Assembly: GCF_029962605.1 (NCBI RefSeq)
Contig: NZ_CP124750.1
Span: forward strand, 1,922,001 to 1,986,000
DNA: 64,000 nucleotides
Reading direction: 5' to 3'
Origin: Serratia sarumanii
GTDB lineage: Bacteria > Pseudomonadota > Gammaproteobacteria > Enterobacterales > Enterobacteriaceae
The translations under genes were made by a program, and so were the position numbers. The notes beneath the pieces were generated by a model. The model had not been told where the DNA came from. It saw nothing but the letters and a program-made list of their open reading frames with translations, and searched no databases. This document shows, one piece after another, positions 46,175 to 54,321 of this stretch; position 1 is the stretch's first letter; each line of letters opens with the position of its first letter.

Positions 46175-46465
46175 AAAACTCCCTCTTTATCGATTCGGTT
46201 AAATGGCGTATAGCTTGCGCAAGCCAACTGTTTTTAACAGAAAAAACGGCGGGGATAATTACCGGTTCGGATAAGAACAGAGAATTTATTTAAGAGTATT
46301 TTCCAGGCTTATGAGAGTGATGGTGAATGATATTCTCGACGAGGGGGTAGGCGAGCCACCTCGGGCCTTTGCAACGAATGGTCTATCTGCGGCACGCAGC
46401 AAGGTTCAATTCACCCGGCCAATTTGTTAGGATCGCCCGACCTACATGACTATTGGTGCAGTACA
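46175..46465. other. Intergenic region between the microcin candidate and the DUF4377 gene
   Basis: 291 bases with moderately AT-rich DNA and a small CTGTT-AAA-AACAG palindrome (46227-46239). It must hold two divergent promoters, but I see no convincing -35/-10 pair. Confidence 0.4.
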
Positions 46466-46816
46466 TTGAAAATTAAAGCGTTGTTATTTGTTGCGTTGGC
46501 CGCACTGGCCGGCTGCAGCCAGGAGGGAACCTCGATGAATCAGCCCGCAAACGAGAAAGGCGGCCAAACGGAAGTGTTGCTGGTGAACAGTGCGCTGGTG
46601 GACTGCGTGGGCGTCGCCCCGATGAAGTGCATGCAGGTGCGCCGCTCCGCGCAGCAGCCGTGGGAGTTGTTCTATACCGGCATCGAAGGTTTCACCTTCG
46701 AACCGGGCTATCAGTATCGGCTGAAAGTGCGCGTTACTCCGGTAGAGAACGTGCCGGCCGATGCCTCATCGCTGCGTTACACGCTGATTGAGCAGTTGGA
46801 AAAGAACAAGGCGTGA
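46466..46816 (+). CDS. DUF4377 lipoprotein
   Basis: 116 residues starting at a TTG (46466); the signal 'KIKALLFVALAALAGC' places the lipobox Cys at 17. The mature part has 'DCVGVAPMKCMQVR' and 'FYTGIEGFTFEPGYQYRLKV', the DUF4377 pattern that is often joined to HslJ-type META domains. Two cysteines may form a disulfide. Function unknown. A start further upstream would lose the signal peptide form. Confidence 0.8.
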   Translation: MKIKALLFVALAALAGCSQEGTSMNQPANEKGGQTEVLLVNSALVDCVGVAPMKCMQVRRSAQQPWELFYTGIEGFTFEPGYQYRLKVRVTPVENVPADASSLRYTLIEQLEKNKA

Positions 46817-46825
46817 CCCTCGACA

Positions 46826-46850
46826 GGCCGGGTAATCGCAATCCGGCCTG
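46826..46850 (+). terminator. Hairpin after the DUF4377 gene
   Basis: AGGCCGG / CCGGCCT with an 11-base loop; no T run, so termination is uncertain. Confidence 0.4.
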
Positions 46851-46999
46851 CCATGATTATCCCTTTACCATCATGACATGCCTCGGCGGCGGGCTTGCCG
46901 ACTGGTCTGTTCACTGCGCTTGTTTTCGCACTTTCTTAAGTATATTGAGAAAATCAGGTATATTGTCCTTCGGTTTTTAGCTACCAAGAAAAAATTACT

Positions 47000-48199
47000 A
47001 TGATTATCAAACCTAAAATTCGTGGTTTTATCTGCACCACCGCTCACCCGGCAGGCTGTGAAGCCAACGTCCGTGAGCAAATCGCCTACGTTAAGTCGCG
47101 CGGCGAACTGAAAAACGGGCCTAAAAAGGTGCTGGTCATTGGTGCATCCACCGGTTACGGTCTGGCCTCGCGCATCAATGCCGCTTTCGGCAGCGGTGCG
47201 GCCACCATCGGCGTATTTTTCGAGAAGCCTGGCAGTGAAGGCAAAACCGGTTCCGCCGGTTGGTACAACTCCGCCGGTTTCGACAAGGCAGCTAAAGAAG
47301 AAGGCCTGTACGCGAAAAGCATCAACGGCGACGCATTCTCCAACGAGTGCCGTCAGACCGTGATCGATCTGATCAAAAAAGACTTGGGTCAGGTTGACCT
47401 GGTGGTTTACTCGCTGGCTTCGCCGGTGCGTAAGATGCCGGAAACCGGCGAAGTGGTGCGTTCCGCACTGAAGCCGATCGGCGAGCCGTACAAATCCGTC
47501 GCGCTGGACACCAACAAAGACGTGCTGGTTGAAGCCGTGGTCGAGCCGGCCAACGAGCAAGAAATCGCCGACACCGTGAAGGTGATGGGCGGCCAGGACT
47601 GGCAGCTGTGGATGGACGCGCTGGACGAAGCGGGCGTGCTGGCGGATAACGCGCAGTCTGTCGCTTACTCCTACATCGGCACCGATCTGACCTGGCCAAT
47701 CTACTGGCATGGTACGCTGGGCAAGGCGAAAGAAGATCTGGATCGCGCGGCGCACGCCATCAACCAGAAGCTGCAGGCCAAAGGCGGCGCGGCTTACGTT
47801 GCGGTGCTCAAGTCGGTGGTGACTCAGGCTTCCTCTGCCATTCCGGTGATGCCGCTGTATATCTCCATCGTGTTCAAAATCATGAAGGAGCAGGGCATTC
47901 ACGAAGGCTGCATCGAGCAGATCCAGCGTCTGTTCGCCACCAAGCTGTACAGCGGCACGGCGCCGGACACCGACGAGAAACACCGCCTGCGTCTGGATGA
48001 CTGGGAACTGCGCGACGAAGTGCAGGAAACCTGCCGTGCCATCTGGCAGCAGTTGAACGACAACAACATCAACGAACTGACCGATTATCAGGGCTACAAG
48101 GCGGAGTTCCTGCGCCTGTTCGGCTTTGGCCTGCAGGGCGTTGACTACGACGCCGATCTGAGCGGCGAAGCCAACTTCGACGTGATCGAGCTGGTCTAA
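47000..48199 (+). CDS. fabV: Enoyl-ACP reductase FabV
   Basis: 399 residues, matching FabV. The NADH site is '[16 protein letters not shown]' (about 43-58) and the active site is Tyr-x8-Lys in the segment '[20 protein letters not shown]' region (about 225-245). FabV reduces the enoyl-ACP double bond and is inherently insensitive to triclosan. It stands alone, far from the fab cluster at the start of the window, with its own terminator. Confidence 0.95.
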   Translation: MIIKPKIRGFICTTAHPAGCEANVREQIAYVKSRGELKNGPKKVLVIGASTGYGLASRINAAFGSGAATIGVFFEKPGSEGKTGSAGWYNSAGFDKAAKEEGLYAKSINGDAFSNECRQTVIDLIKKDLGQVDLVVYSLASPVRKMPETGEVVRSALKPIGEPYKSVALDTNKDVLVEAVVEPANEQEIADTVKVMGGQDWQLWMDALDEAGVLADNAQSVAYSYIGTDLTWPIYWHGTLGKAKEDLDRAAHAINQKLQAKGGAAYVAVLKSVVTQASSAIPVMPLYISIVFKIMKEQGIHEGCIEQIQRLFATKLYSGTAPDTDEKHRLRLDDWELRDEVQETCRAIWQQLNDNNINELTDYQGYKAEFLRLFGFGLQGVDYDADLSGEANFDVIELV

Positions 48200-48218
48200 G
48201 CGCGTCGAGCGGTCAAAC

Positions 48219-48246
48219 AAGGTCGGGTTAGCCCGGCCTTTTTTAT
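48219..48246 (+). terminator. Intrinsic terminator after fabV
   Basis: AAGGTCGGG-TTAG-CCCGGCCTT then TTTTATT. Confidence 0.82.
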
Positions 48247-48426
48247 TGCCTGCGAATTATCGGGTGGTTAAGCGAAAATGTTTATTTTGGGTTAACAGAC
48301 GAACCGGGTGATTAACATCGGCAGTCGGATGGTGAAATAACGGCGGTTATTAAACTAAAGAAAGTCATTTTTTTATTTACCCTTGCCGCCGGCTGCGGGT
48401 ATTTTATTTCCTTTAAGGAGGAAATT

Positions 48427-48645
48427 ATGACATGGCGTTATTGTGCCACGGTATCGTTGTTTTTGTTGAGCGGCTGCAGCGCGATTCAGCCGACGTCGAC
48501 GTCCCCAGACTGGTCTCAGCCGCAGCCTGCCACGCGGGAGCAGCGGCAACGCATCATGGCGGGTGAGTCCGCCTCCTCGGTATTACATGAAGGAAACGTC
48601 GGCATTGGCGGCACCTTTGATGGGGCGAAAATATTCGATCGTTAA
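48427..48645 (+). CDS. Small lipoprotein, 72 residues
   Basis: Signal peptide with lipobox 'LLSGC' (Cys 17); the mature part is polar, with Pro/Ser/Thr-rich start and a Gly-rich end ('GNVGIGGTFDG'). AAGGAGG lies just before the ATG. First of three small exported proteins in a row; function unknown. Confidence 0.72.
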   Translation: MTWRYCATVSLFLLSGCSAIQPTSTSPDWSQPQPATREQRQRIMAGESASSVLHEGNVGIGGTFDGAKIFDR

Positions 48646-48816
48646 GCCGCTAAATATATTCAGCCAAATTAATGCGCGCATTCTGCCGATATTGTCGGAG
48701 GGTTTACCTCTCCTGCGTTATTCTGCCGTGGCCCAACCATTCATTGCGTTAACAGACAATTCGTTTTCCTTATAGGGAACCGCCGGTTTATTTCGGCGTA
48801 ATCAAAGGAGTTGCCC

Positions 48817-49122
48817 ATGGCGAAGGAGATGGCCGCGATCTTTCTCTTGCTGTTGCTGCCGTTAAGCCAAAGCGCCGGCGCGGCGCGTTACGACAGGCCG
48901 TGCGAAGGCGTGTCGCCGGTGCTGTTTCAAAAGCGCCTGAAAGCGTTGGCGCAGGATTTGCGGCAGGAAATGAGTGAGGAAGCGACGCCGACAGAGCGCG
49001 ATGCGGAGGAGCTGGCGCGCTTGGCGGAGTGCGGTATCGAGCCCGGCAAAGCGCCCGTCACCGGTGGGCAGCGAGCGCCGCATTCCGAGGAAAAACCGCC
49101 GGCATCGCCAAACGGTTGTTGA
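48817..49122 (+). CDS. Small exported protein, 101 residues
   Basis: Signal peptide ('MAAIFLLLLLPLSQSAGA') cleaved after about residue 21, then a mostly helical charged mature part with cysteines in 'DRPCEGVSP' and 'RLAECGIEPG' and a final Cys. AAGGAG is 9 bases before the ATG at 48817. No family recognised. Likely periplasmic and disulfide-bonded. Confidence 0.65.
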   Translation: MAKEMAAIFLLLLLPLSQSAGAARYDRPCEGVSPVLFQKRLKALAQDLRQEMSEEATPTERDAEELARLAECGIEPGKAPVTGGQRAPHSEEKPPASPNGC

Positions 49123-49165
49123 GCCGGCGTGCGCGCAGAGTCAAGCGATGTAAAAGGAGTCATTG

Positions 49166-49501
49166 ATGAAAAGGATAGTGTTGGCCGGCGTGGCCTTGTG
49201 TAGCTGCTGCTTCGCGCAGGCGCGGGTGGATTTGGAATACCATGCGGCGCCGCCGAAGGACAGTAAGGTCACCGAGGAGTACCAGAAAAAGCGCGACGCA
49301 TTGCGCCACAAGGTGTGGAATGTCGATAACCTGACGCTGGCCAACGAGCAGGCGATTGCGCGCGAACAGCAGCGCGAGGCGGCAGAGACCGCCGAGCGGC
49401 AGCAGCGGAACCTGGAGCAGCAGCAGAAAAAGCAGCGCTGCCTGCGGAGACACTCGAAAGATCCTCACCGCGAGGCGAAGTGTTACACGCACAGCTTCTA
49501 A
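49166..49501 (+). CDS. Small exported coiled-coil protein, 111 residues
   Basis: Signal peptide ('MKRIVLAGVALCSCCFAQA'), then a helical region very rich in Glu, Gln and Arg (about 45-90) likely to form a coiled coil, and two Cys near the end ('QRCLRRHSKDP', 'AKCYTHSF'). ATG at 49166 after AAGGAG. It resembles other Ysc84/DUF-type periplasmic small proteins only in form; function unknown. Confidence 0.65.
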   Translation: MKRIVLAGVALCSCCFAQARVDLEYHAAPPKDSKVTEEYQKKRDALRHKVWNVDNLTLANEQAIAREQQREAAETAERQQRNLEQQQKKQRCLRRHSKDPHREAKCYTHSF

Positions 49502-49510
49502 CATTAATCG

Positions 49511-49531
49511 TCCGGGCGCCATCAGCGCCCG
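49511..49531. terminator. Hairpin between convergent genes
   Basis: CCGGGCGC-CATCA-GCGCCCGG between the small exported protein and the response regulator gene. Confidence 0.5.
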
Positions 49532-49538
49532 GCGTCGT

Positions 49539-50258
49539 TTAGGCCGGGCGGCAATGCTCCTTCAGCATGGCGATCGCGTCCGGTTTCAGCTGATACAGAT
49601 AGACCGGGCGGCCGGTGGCGCCGTACAGAATACGGGTGCCGAGAATGCCGCTCTCCGCCAGATAGATGAGGTACTTGCGGCAGGACACCCGCGAAATGCC
49701 GATGGCGTTGGCCAGATTGTCGGTGGAAAACTCGTTATCGTGCTGCTGTTCGATCCACTCGCAGACCGTGCTCAGGGTGATGCTGGTCAGCCCCTTCGGC
49801 AGCTTTTTGCTCTCCTGGCCGCCGGGCTGGCGGCGCAGCAGGCTGTCGACGTCGGCCTGCGAAAACTCGCGCTGCGCCAACAGCTGCGACTGCTGCCGGT
49901 AGTGGCTCAGCGCCTCCTTGAAGCGGCTGAACTGGAACGGTTTGATCAGATAATCCACCACCCCGTAGTGCAGCGCTTTTTGCACCGTGTTCACGTCGCT
50001 GGCGGAGGAGATGATGATCACGTCGGTCTTCTCGCCGAGCTCGCGCAGGCCGGGCAGCAGATCCAGCCCGTTCTCCTGCTGCATGTAGATATCCAACAGC
50101 ACCAAATCGATGCTGATGCCGGCATCGGCCAGCAGCGCGCGCGCCTGGCTAAGAGTGGCGACCGTCGCCTGGCAGTGAAAACCGCCGACCTGGCTCAGGT
50201 AGTATTTGTTCAGCTCCGCCACCATCGGGTCGTCGTCGACAATCAGTACGTTAATCAT
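49539..50258 (-). CDS. dcuR: DcuR-type response regulator
   Basis: 239 residues. The receiver domain has 'VLIVDDDPMVAELN', the phospho-acceptor Asp in 'LVLLDIYMQQENGLDLL' (about 54) and 'YLIKPFQ'; the C-terminal part is a CitB-family helix-turn-helix ('STDNLANAIGISRVSCRKYL'). It overlaps dcuS by 8 bases. In E. coli DcuR activates C4-dicarboxylate genes; the targets here are not adjacent. Confidence 0.87.
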   Translation of the reverse strand: MINVLIVDDDPMVAELNKYYLSQVGGFHCQATVATLSQARALLADAGISIDLVLLDIYMQQENGLDLLPGLRELGEKTDVIIISSASDVNTVQKALHYGVVDYLIKPFQFSRFKEALSHYRQQSQLLAQREFSQADVDSLLRRQPGGQESKKLPKGLTSITLSTVCEWIEQQHDNEFSTDNLANAIGISRVSCRKYLIYLAESGILGTRILYGATGRPVYLYQLKPDAIAMLKEHCRPA

Positions 50259-51864
50259 GGGTTCTGCTCTTGGCCTGATAGGGAAGGTGCACGAAAAATT
50301 GGGTCAGCTCGCCCGGTTCGGACTCGAAATCGATGCTGCCGCCCAGTTTCTCCAGATGGCTGCGGATCAGCGCCAGGCCGATGCCACGTCCGGTTCCCTT
50401 GGTGGAAAATCCGTGTTCGAAGATGCGCGCGCCGATCGCCGGATCGATGCCGGGGCCATCGTCGCTGACGATACAGTGTAATTGATCGTCGTGATGATGG
50501 AAGCTCAGGCCGATCTCGTGGCCCTCAACGCCGTCGATGGCGTCGATGGCGTTTTCGATCAGGTTGCCGAGCACGCTGATCAGCACGTGCGTGGTTTCCG
50601 CATCGTCGGTTTCCGGCAGCAGGCTGGTTTCCTCGATGGTCAGCTCGATGCCGGCCTCGTGGGCGCGGCTGATCTTGCCGATGAAGAAGCCCGCCACTTC
50701 CGGCGAGTGGATCTTGCGCAGCAGTGCGCCGATCTCTTCCTGATAATTGCTGGCGGTGTTGATGATGTAGCTTTCCAACTGCTGATAGGCCTTCATGTGC
50801 AGCATGCCGAGTATCACATGCAGCTTGTTCATAAACTCGTGCGATTGTACCCGCAGCGCGTCGGCATAGTGCGCCATGCCGCTCAGGCGCTGCAGCAGGC
50901 GGCTGACCTCGGTTTTGTCGCGGAAGGTGGCAATGGCGCCGGTCACCTGGCCGTTGACGATCACCGGCACGGTATTGGTCAGCAGTTCGCTGCCGTTGAA
51001 GCCGATCTGCCGATCGCGCAGCGGCTTGCCGTCGGCCAGCACCTCCGCCAGATGCAGCTGCGCCGGCCAATGCTTGCTGGCGGCGTCCAGCAACAGATTT
51101 TCCACCGGGCCGCTTTGGCGCAGCAGGCGCTTGGCTTCGTCGTTGACGATGGTGATGCGGGATTCAGTATCGACCGCGATCACGCCTTCTTTAATCGACT
51201 GCAGCATGGCGTTGCGCTGTTCGAACAGGTTGGAGATTTCGTAAGGCTCGAAACCCAGCATGATGCGCTTGAGCGCGGAGACCAGGAAGAAGGTGCCCAG
51301 GCTGCCGACCAGGGCGGCGAAGGCGATGGTCCAATAGATGATCCAGCGGCTCTCCGCCACCACCCGCTGCACGGTGTCCAGCGCGATGCCGAGCGCCACC
51401 ACGCCGATTTGTTGTTTCTGCGCGTCATACACCGGCACGAACACCCGCAGCGCCGGGGCCAGCGTGCCGCGGTTGATGGCACTGTTGACGTTGCCTTGCA
51501 GCGCGGGCGCCAGATCGTCGCCGATAAAATGCTTGCCGATCAGCCAGGGTTTGGGGTGCGAATAGCGGATACCCTGCATATCTACCACCACCACGAACAG
51601 CAGCTCGTTTTGATGGCGCACCTGCTCGGCGAAGCGCTGAATGGCGCCGCTTTGCTCGCGCCGCTGCAGGCCGTCAACTACGGTGCTGGAGAGCGCCAGC
51701 GTATTGGCGACGGCGATGGCTTTCTGCTGCAGCTGATCTTGCCCCTCGCGGCTCATCTGCACGAAAAACAGCGCGAACACCACCAGCAGCACCGAAGCGA
51801 TGATGGCGGACACCATCAGCGTGATGGAGGTGCTCAGCTTGAGCGGCACCCGTTGTTTTGGCAT
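50251..51864 (-). CDS. dcuS: DcuS-type C4-dicarboxylate sensor kinase
   Basis: 537 residues: TM1 (about 12-34), periplasmic PASp domain, TM2 (about 175-195), cytoplasmic PAS, and kinase. The ligand-binding pattern of DcuS is kept ('RYSHPKPWLIGKHFIGDD', 'INRGTLAPALRVFVPVYD'), and the phosphorylated His is in 'RVQSHEFMNKLHVILGML' (about 343), with ATP-site 'NLIENAIDAI' and 'DDGPGID'. This favours C4-dicarboxylates over citrate as signal. It is upstream of dcuR on the same strand. Confidence 0.87.
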   Translation of the reverse strand: MPKQRVPLKLSTSITLMVSAIIASVLLVVFALFFVQMSREGQDQLQQKAIAVANTLALSSTVVDGLQRREQSGAIQRFAEQVRHQNELLFVVVVDMQGIRYSHPKPWLIGKHFIGDDLAPALQGNVNSAINRGTLAPALRVFVPVYDAQKQQIGVVALGIALDTVQRVVAESRWIIYWTIAFAALVGSLGTFFLVSALKRIMLGFEPYEISNLFEQRNAMLQSIKEGVIAVDTESRITIVNDEAKRLLRQSGPVENLLLDAASKHWPAQLHLAEVLADGKPLRDRQIGFNGSELLTNTVPVIVNGQVTGAIATFRDKTEVSRLLQRLSGMAHYADALRVQSHEFMNKLHVILGMLHMKAYQQLESYIINTASNYQEEIGALLRKIHSPEVAGFFIGKISRAHEAGIELTIEETSLLPETDDAETTHVLISVLGNLIENAIDAIDGVEGHEIGLSFHHHDDQLHCIVSDDGPGIDPAIGARIFEHGFSTKGTGRGIGLALIRSHLEKLGGSIDFESEPGELTQFFVHLPYQAKSRTHD

Positions 51865-51989
51865 GGCGGTTCTCCGAATGGCGATATCACGGCGTATTCT
51901 AGCGAGGAATGAGGCAAGCTGCAGTTACCGGCAGCAGGTTATAGCATGCTGCCGGGGAGCGGGGGGCTTATTTTAGTTACAAAAGCGGG

Positions 51990-52832
51990 TCACTGCTGGT
52001 GGTAGATCTCCAGCGCCTGTTGGCCGCTGGCGCCCTGATGGATGATTGCCATCAACGCGCGCACCACCTGCGACGGATTGCTGTGTTGATAGACGTTGCG
52101 GCCGTAAACCATGCCGGAGGCACCCTGGGCCATCAGCGCGGCGGATTTCTCCAGCACCGGCCCCAGCTCCCCCTTGCCGCCGCCGCGCACCAGCGTCGGG
52201 CAGCGCGCCGCTTCCACCACGCGGTGAAAATCTTCCACCCGCTCGGTTGGATCGGCCTTGATGATGTCGGCACCCAGCTCGCGCGCCAGCCGCACCAGCG
52301 GCACGATCTTCTCCACGTCGCCGAGCGAGCCGTAGGCGGCGCCCTGGCCGGCCGGCGTCATCACCAGCGGTTCGATCATCAGCGGCATGGCGTAGCGATC
52401 GCAGGCGTGGCGCAGGCGGCCGATGTTCTCCACGCACTGGCGGAAAATGCCGGGCTCATCCGGGATCATATACAGATTGACCACCACCGCGGCGGCGTCC
52501 ATTTGCAGCGCCGCCAGGATTGGCGCCTCCGGGTTGTGCAGCACCGCCCACATCTCGCGGTGGCGGGCGGCGTTATAGGCGTTGCCGACGTCGGTGCGCA
52601 TCACCAGCGCCGGTTTTTCGCGCTGCGGCGCGCGCTGCAGCAGATCCGCCTGGCCGTAGTTGACCTGAATGGCGTCGGGGCGCGCGGCGATCAGGTTGCC
52701 CATCACCCGTTCGATATCTTCCAGGCCGATCAAGAAATCCGGTTCGTTGGCGATGCCGTGATCGATCGCCACGTCCAGGCACTTGCCGTTGTTGAACAGG
52801 CGGTTCATCCGCACCTTGCTGCTGAGCTGCAT
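51990..52832 (-). CDS. Class I DhnA/LsrF-type aldolase
   Basis: 280 residues, a TIM barrel of the DeoC/LacD/DhnA aldolase group. 'VAIDHGIANEPDF' is the N-terminal signature, 'ADIIKADPTE' carries the Schiff-base Lys (about 190), and 'TLVRGGGKGE' the phosphate site. It would cleave or thiolyse a phosphorylated ketose. It is divergent from the sugar ABC operon with 484 bases between, so the two may act in one pathway. Substrate unknown. Confidence 0.8.
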   Translation of the reverse strand: MQLSSKVRMNRLFNNGKCLDVAIDHGIANEPDFLIGLEDIERVMGNLIAARPDAIQVNYGQADLLQRAPQREKPALVMRTDVGNAYNAARHREMWAVLHNPEAPILAALQMDAAAVVVNLYMIPDEPGIFRQCVENIGRLRHACDRYAMPLMIEPLVMTPAGQGAAYGSLGDVEKIVPLVRLARELGADIIKADPTERVEDFHRVVEAARCPTLVRGGGKGELGPVLEKSAALMAQGASGMVYGRNVYQHSNPSQVVRALMAIIHQGASGQQALEIYHQQ

Positions 52833-53147
52833 GTCAGGTCCTCCTGAGATAGGGATATGTCCATTATTGCCGAGTAAGGATGGTCGGGAAACGCGGAAAC
52901 CGCAAACTGCGCGGCCGCTCGCAGTTTTTGCCGGCGCACGAAAGGGGAACGCTCGCCAGCGGCTTGCACTTCATTTGTTAGATCCGTGTCATGTTTTTGT
53001 TAATAAGCCATTCCAAAATGCATGTTTCGCTTGTTTGGGTTAAAAAGTTTCAATAACCTCAATTATGAAATAAACATTTAAAAAAGCGGTAAAGACGCCG
53101 TTTGTTGTGCCAGGGGTTTATTTCAATTGGTTGTTTTTAATCTGTTT

Positions 53148-53163
53148 TGAGACATCGATCACC
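53148..53163. promoter_or_regulatory. CRP-like site upstream of the sugar ABC operon
   Basis: TGAGACATCGATCACC matches the CRP half-sites TGTGA and TCACA with one mismatch each, at the correct spacing. Confidence 0.45.
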
Positions 53164-53178
53164 ATTTTTACAACGGCC

Positions 53179-53215
53179 TTGATACGGCGATAACGCGGTA
53201 AATTCGCCGTATCAA
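53179..53215. promoter_or_regulatory. Perfect 12-bp inverted repeat, probable operator
   Basis: TTGATACGGCGA and TCGCCGTATCAA flank a 13-base centre, about 100 bases before the first binding-protein gene. The rest of the 484-base region (52833-53316) is AT-rich and shows no open frame of note. Confidence 0.6.
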
Positions 53216-53316
53216 AGGGATAACACCGACCGTATTGTTGTTTGAATGTAAAAAATATTTTTCATTAGCTGTCAACCAACAGACCTCTTCATTCTAACGA
53301 TTAAAGGGTAACGAAC

Positions 53317-54246
53317 ATGAAGCTGAAGAAACTGATCGCCGCCTCGGTACTGATGTGCATGCTGCCGGCCAGCGTGCTGGCGAAAGACATCAAGATCGGC
53401 GTTTCCATGGCTTACTTCGATGACAACTTCCTCACCATTCTGCGCCAGTCGATGCAAAACAAAATGAAGGCCGACGGCAACGTCAGCGGCCAGTTCGAAG
53501 ACGCCAAGGGCGATATCGCGCAGCAAATTCAACAAATCGAAAACTTCGTCAGCCAGGGCGTCGACGCCATCATCCTCAACCCGGTGGATACCCAGGGCGT
53601 CAAGCCGATGATCAAGCTGGCCGAGAAGGCCAAGATCCCGCTGGTGTTCGTCAACCGCAAGCCGGAAGTGGCGCTGCCGGCCGGCATGGCCTACGTCGGC
53701 TCCGACTCCAAGCTGGCCGGCAAGCTGCAGATGGAGGAACTGGCCAAGCTGATGAACGGCAAGGGCAACGTGATGATCCTGATGGGCGAGCTGTCGAGCG
53801 AAGCCACGCGCGACCGCACCCGCGGCGTGGAAGAGGTGGCGGCCAACTACCCCGGCATCAAGATTATCGATAAGCAAACCGCCAAATTCTTCCGCAAAGA
53901 GGCGGTAGACGTCACCACCGACTGGATTTTGTCCGGCCAGCAGATCGACGCCATCGCCTCCAACAACGACGAAATGGCCATCGGCGCTATTTTGGCGCTG
54001 AAGCAAGCCAAGAAATCCGGCGTGCTGGTGGCCGGCGTTGACGGCACGCCGGACGCGCTGGAGTTCATCAAGAAGGGCGATCTGGCGCTGAGCGTGTTCC
54101 AGGACGCCAAAGGCCAGGGCGAAGGCGCGGTGCAGACCGCCGTTCAACTGGTGAAAGGCGAGAAAGTGGAGAGCAACGTGCTGATCCCTTACCAGCTGAT
54201 CACCCAGGCCAATTACCAGCAATTCGCCGATAAAAACAAGAAATAA
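53317..54246 (+). CDS. Ribose-type ABC sugar-binding protein 1
   Basis: 309 residues with a Sec signal peptide ending 'PASVLA'. The Peripla_BP_4 fold shows 'IKIGVSMAYFDDNFL', 'GVDAIILNPVD', 'YVGSDSKLAGKLQMEEL', 'NNDEMAIGA' and 'VAGVDGTPDAL'. It binds a small polyol or pentose/hexose for the importer encoded next. A paralogue lies at the end of the operon. The ligand cannot be read from sequence. Confidence 0.87.
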   Translation: MKLKKLIAASVLMCMLPASVLAKDIKIGVSMAYFDDNFLTILRQSMQNKMKADGNVSGQFEDAKGDIAQQIQQIENFVSQGVDAIILNPVDTQGVKPMIKLAEKAKIPLVFVNRKPEVALPAGMAYVGSDSKLAGKLQMEELAKLMNGKGNVMILMGELSSEATRDRTRGVEEVAANYPGIKIIDKQTAKFFRKEAVDVTTDWILSGQQIDAIASNNDEMAIGAILALKQAKKSGVLVAGVDGTPDALEFIKKGDLALSVFQDAKGQGEGAVQTAVQLVKGEKVESNVLIPYQLITQANYQQFADKNKK

Positions 54247-54321
54247 GCCTTGAAGCCCGCCGCGGGCGCCGGTGTGGGGCGAGCGCGGCGGAAAACGTGG
54301 GTCAGTGCGGAGGTAAGCGGT

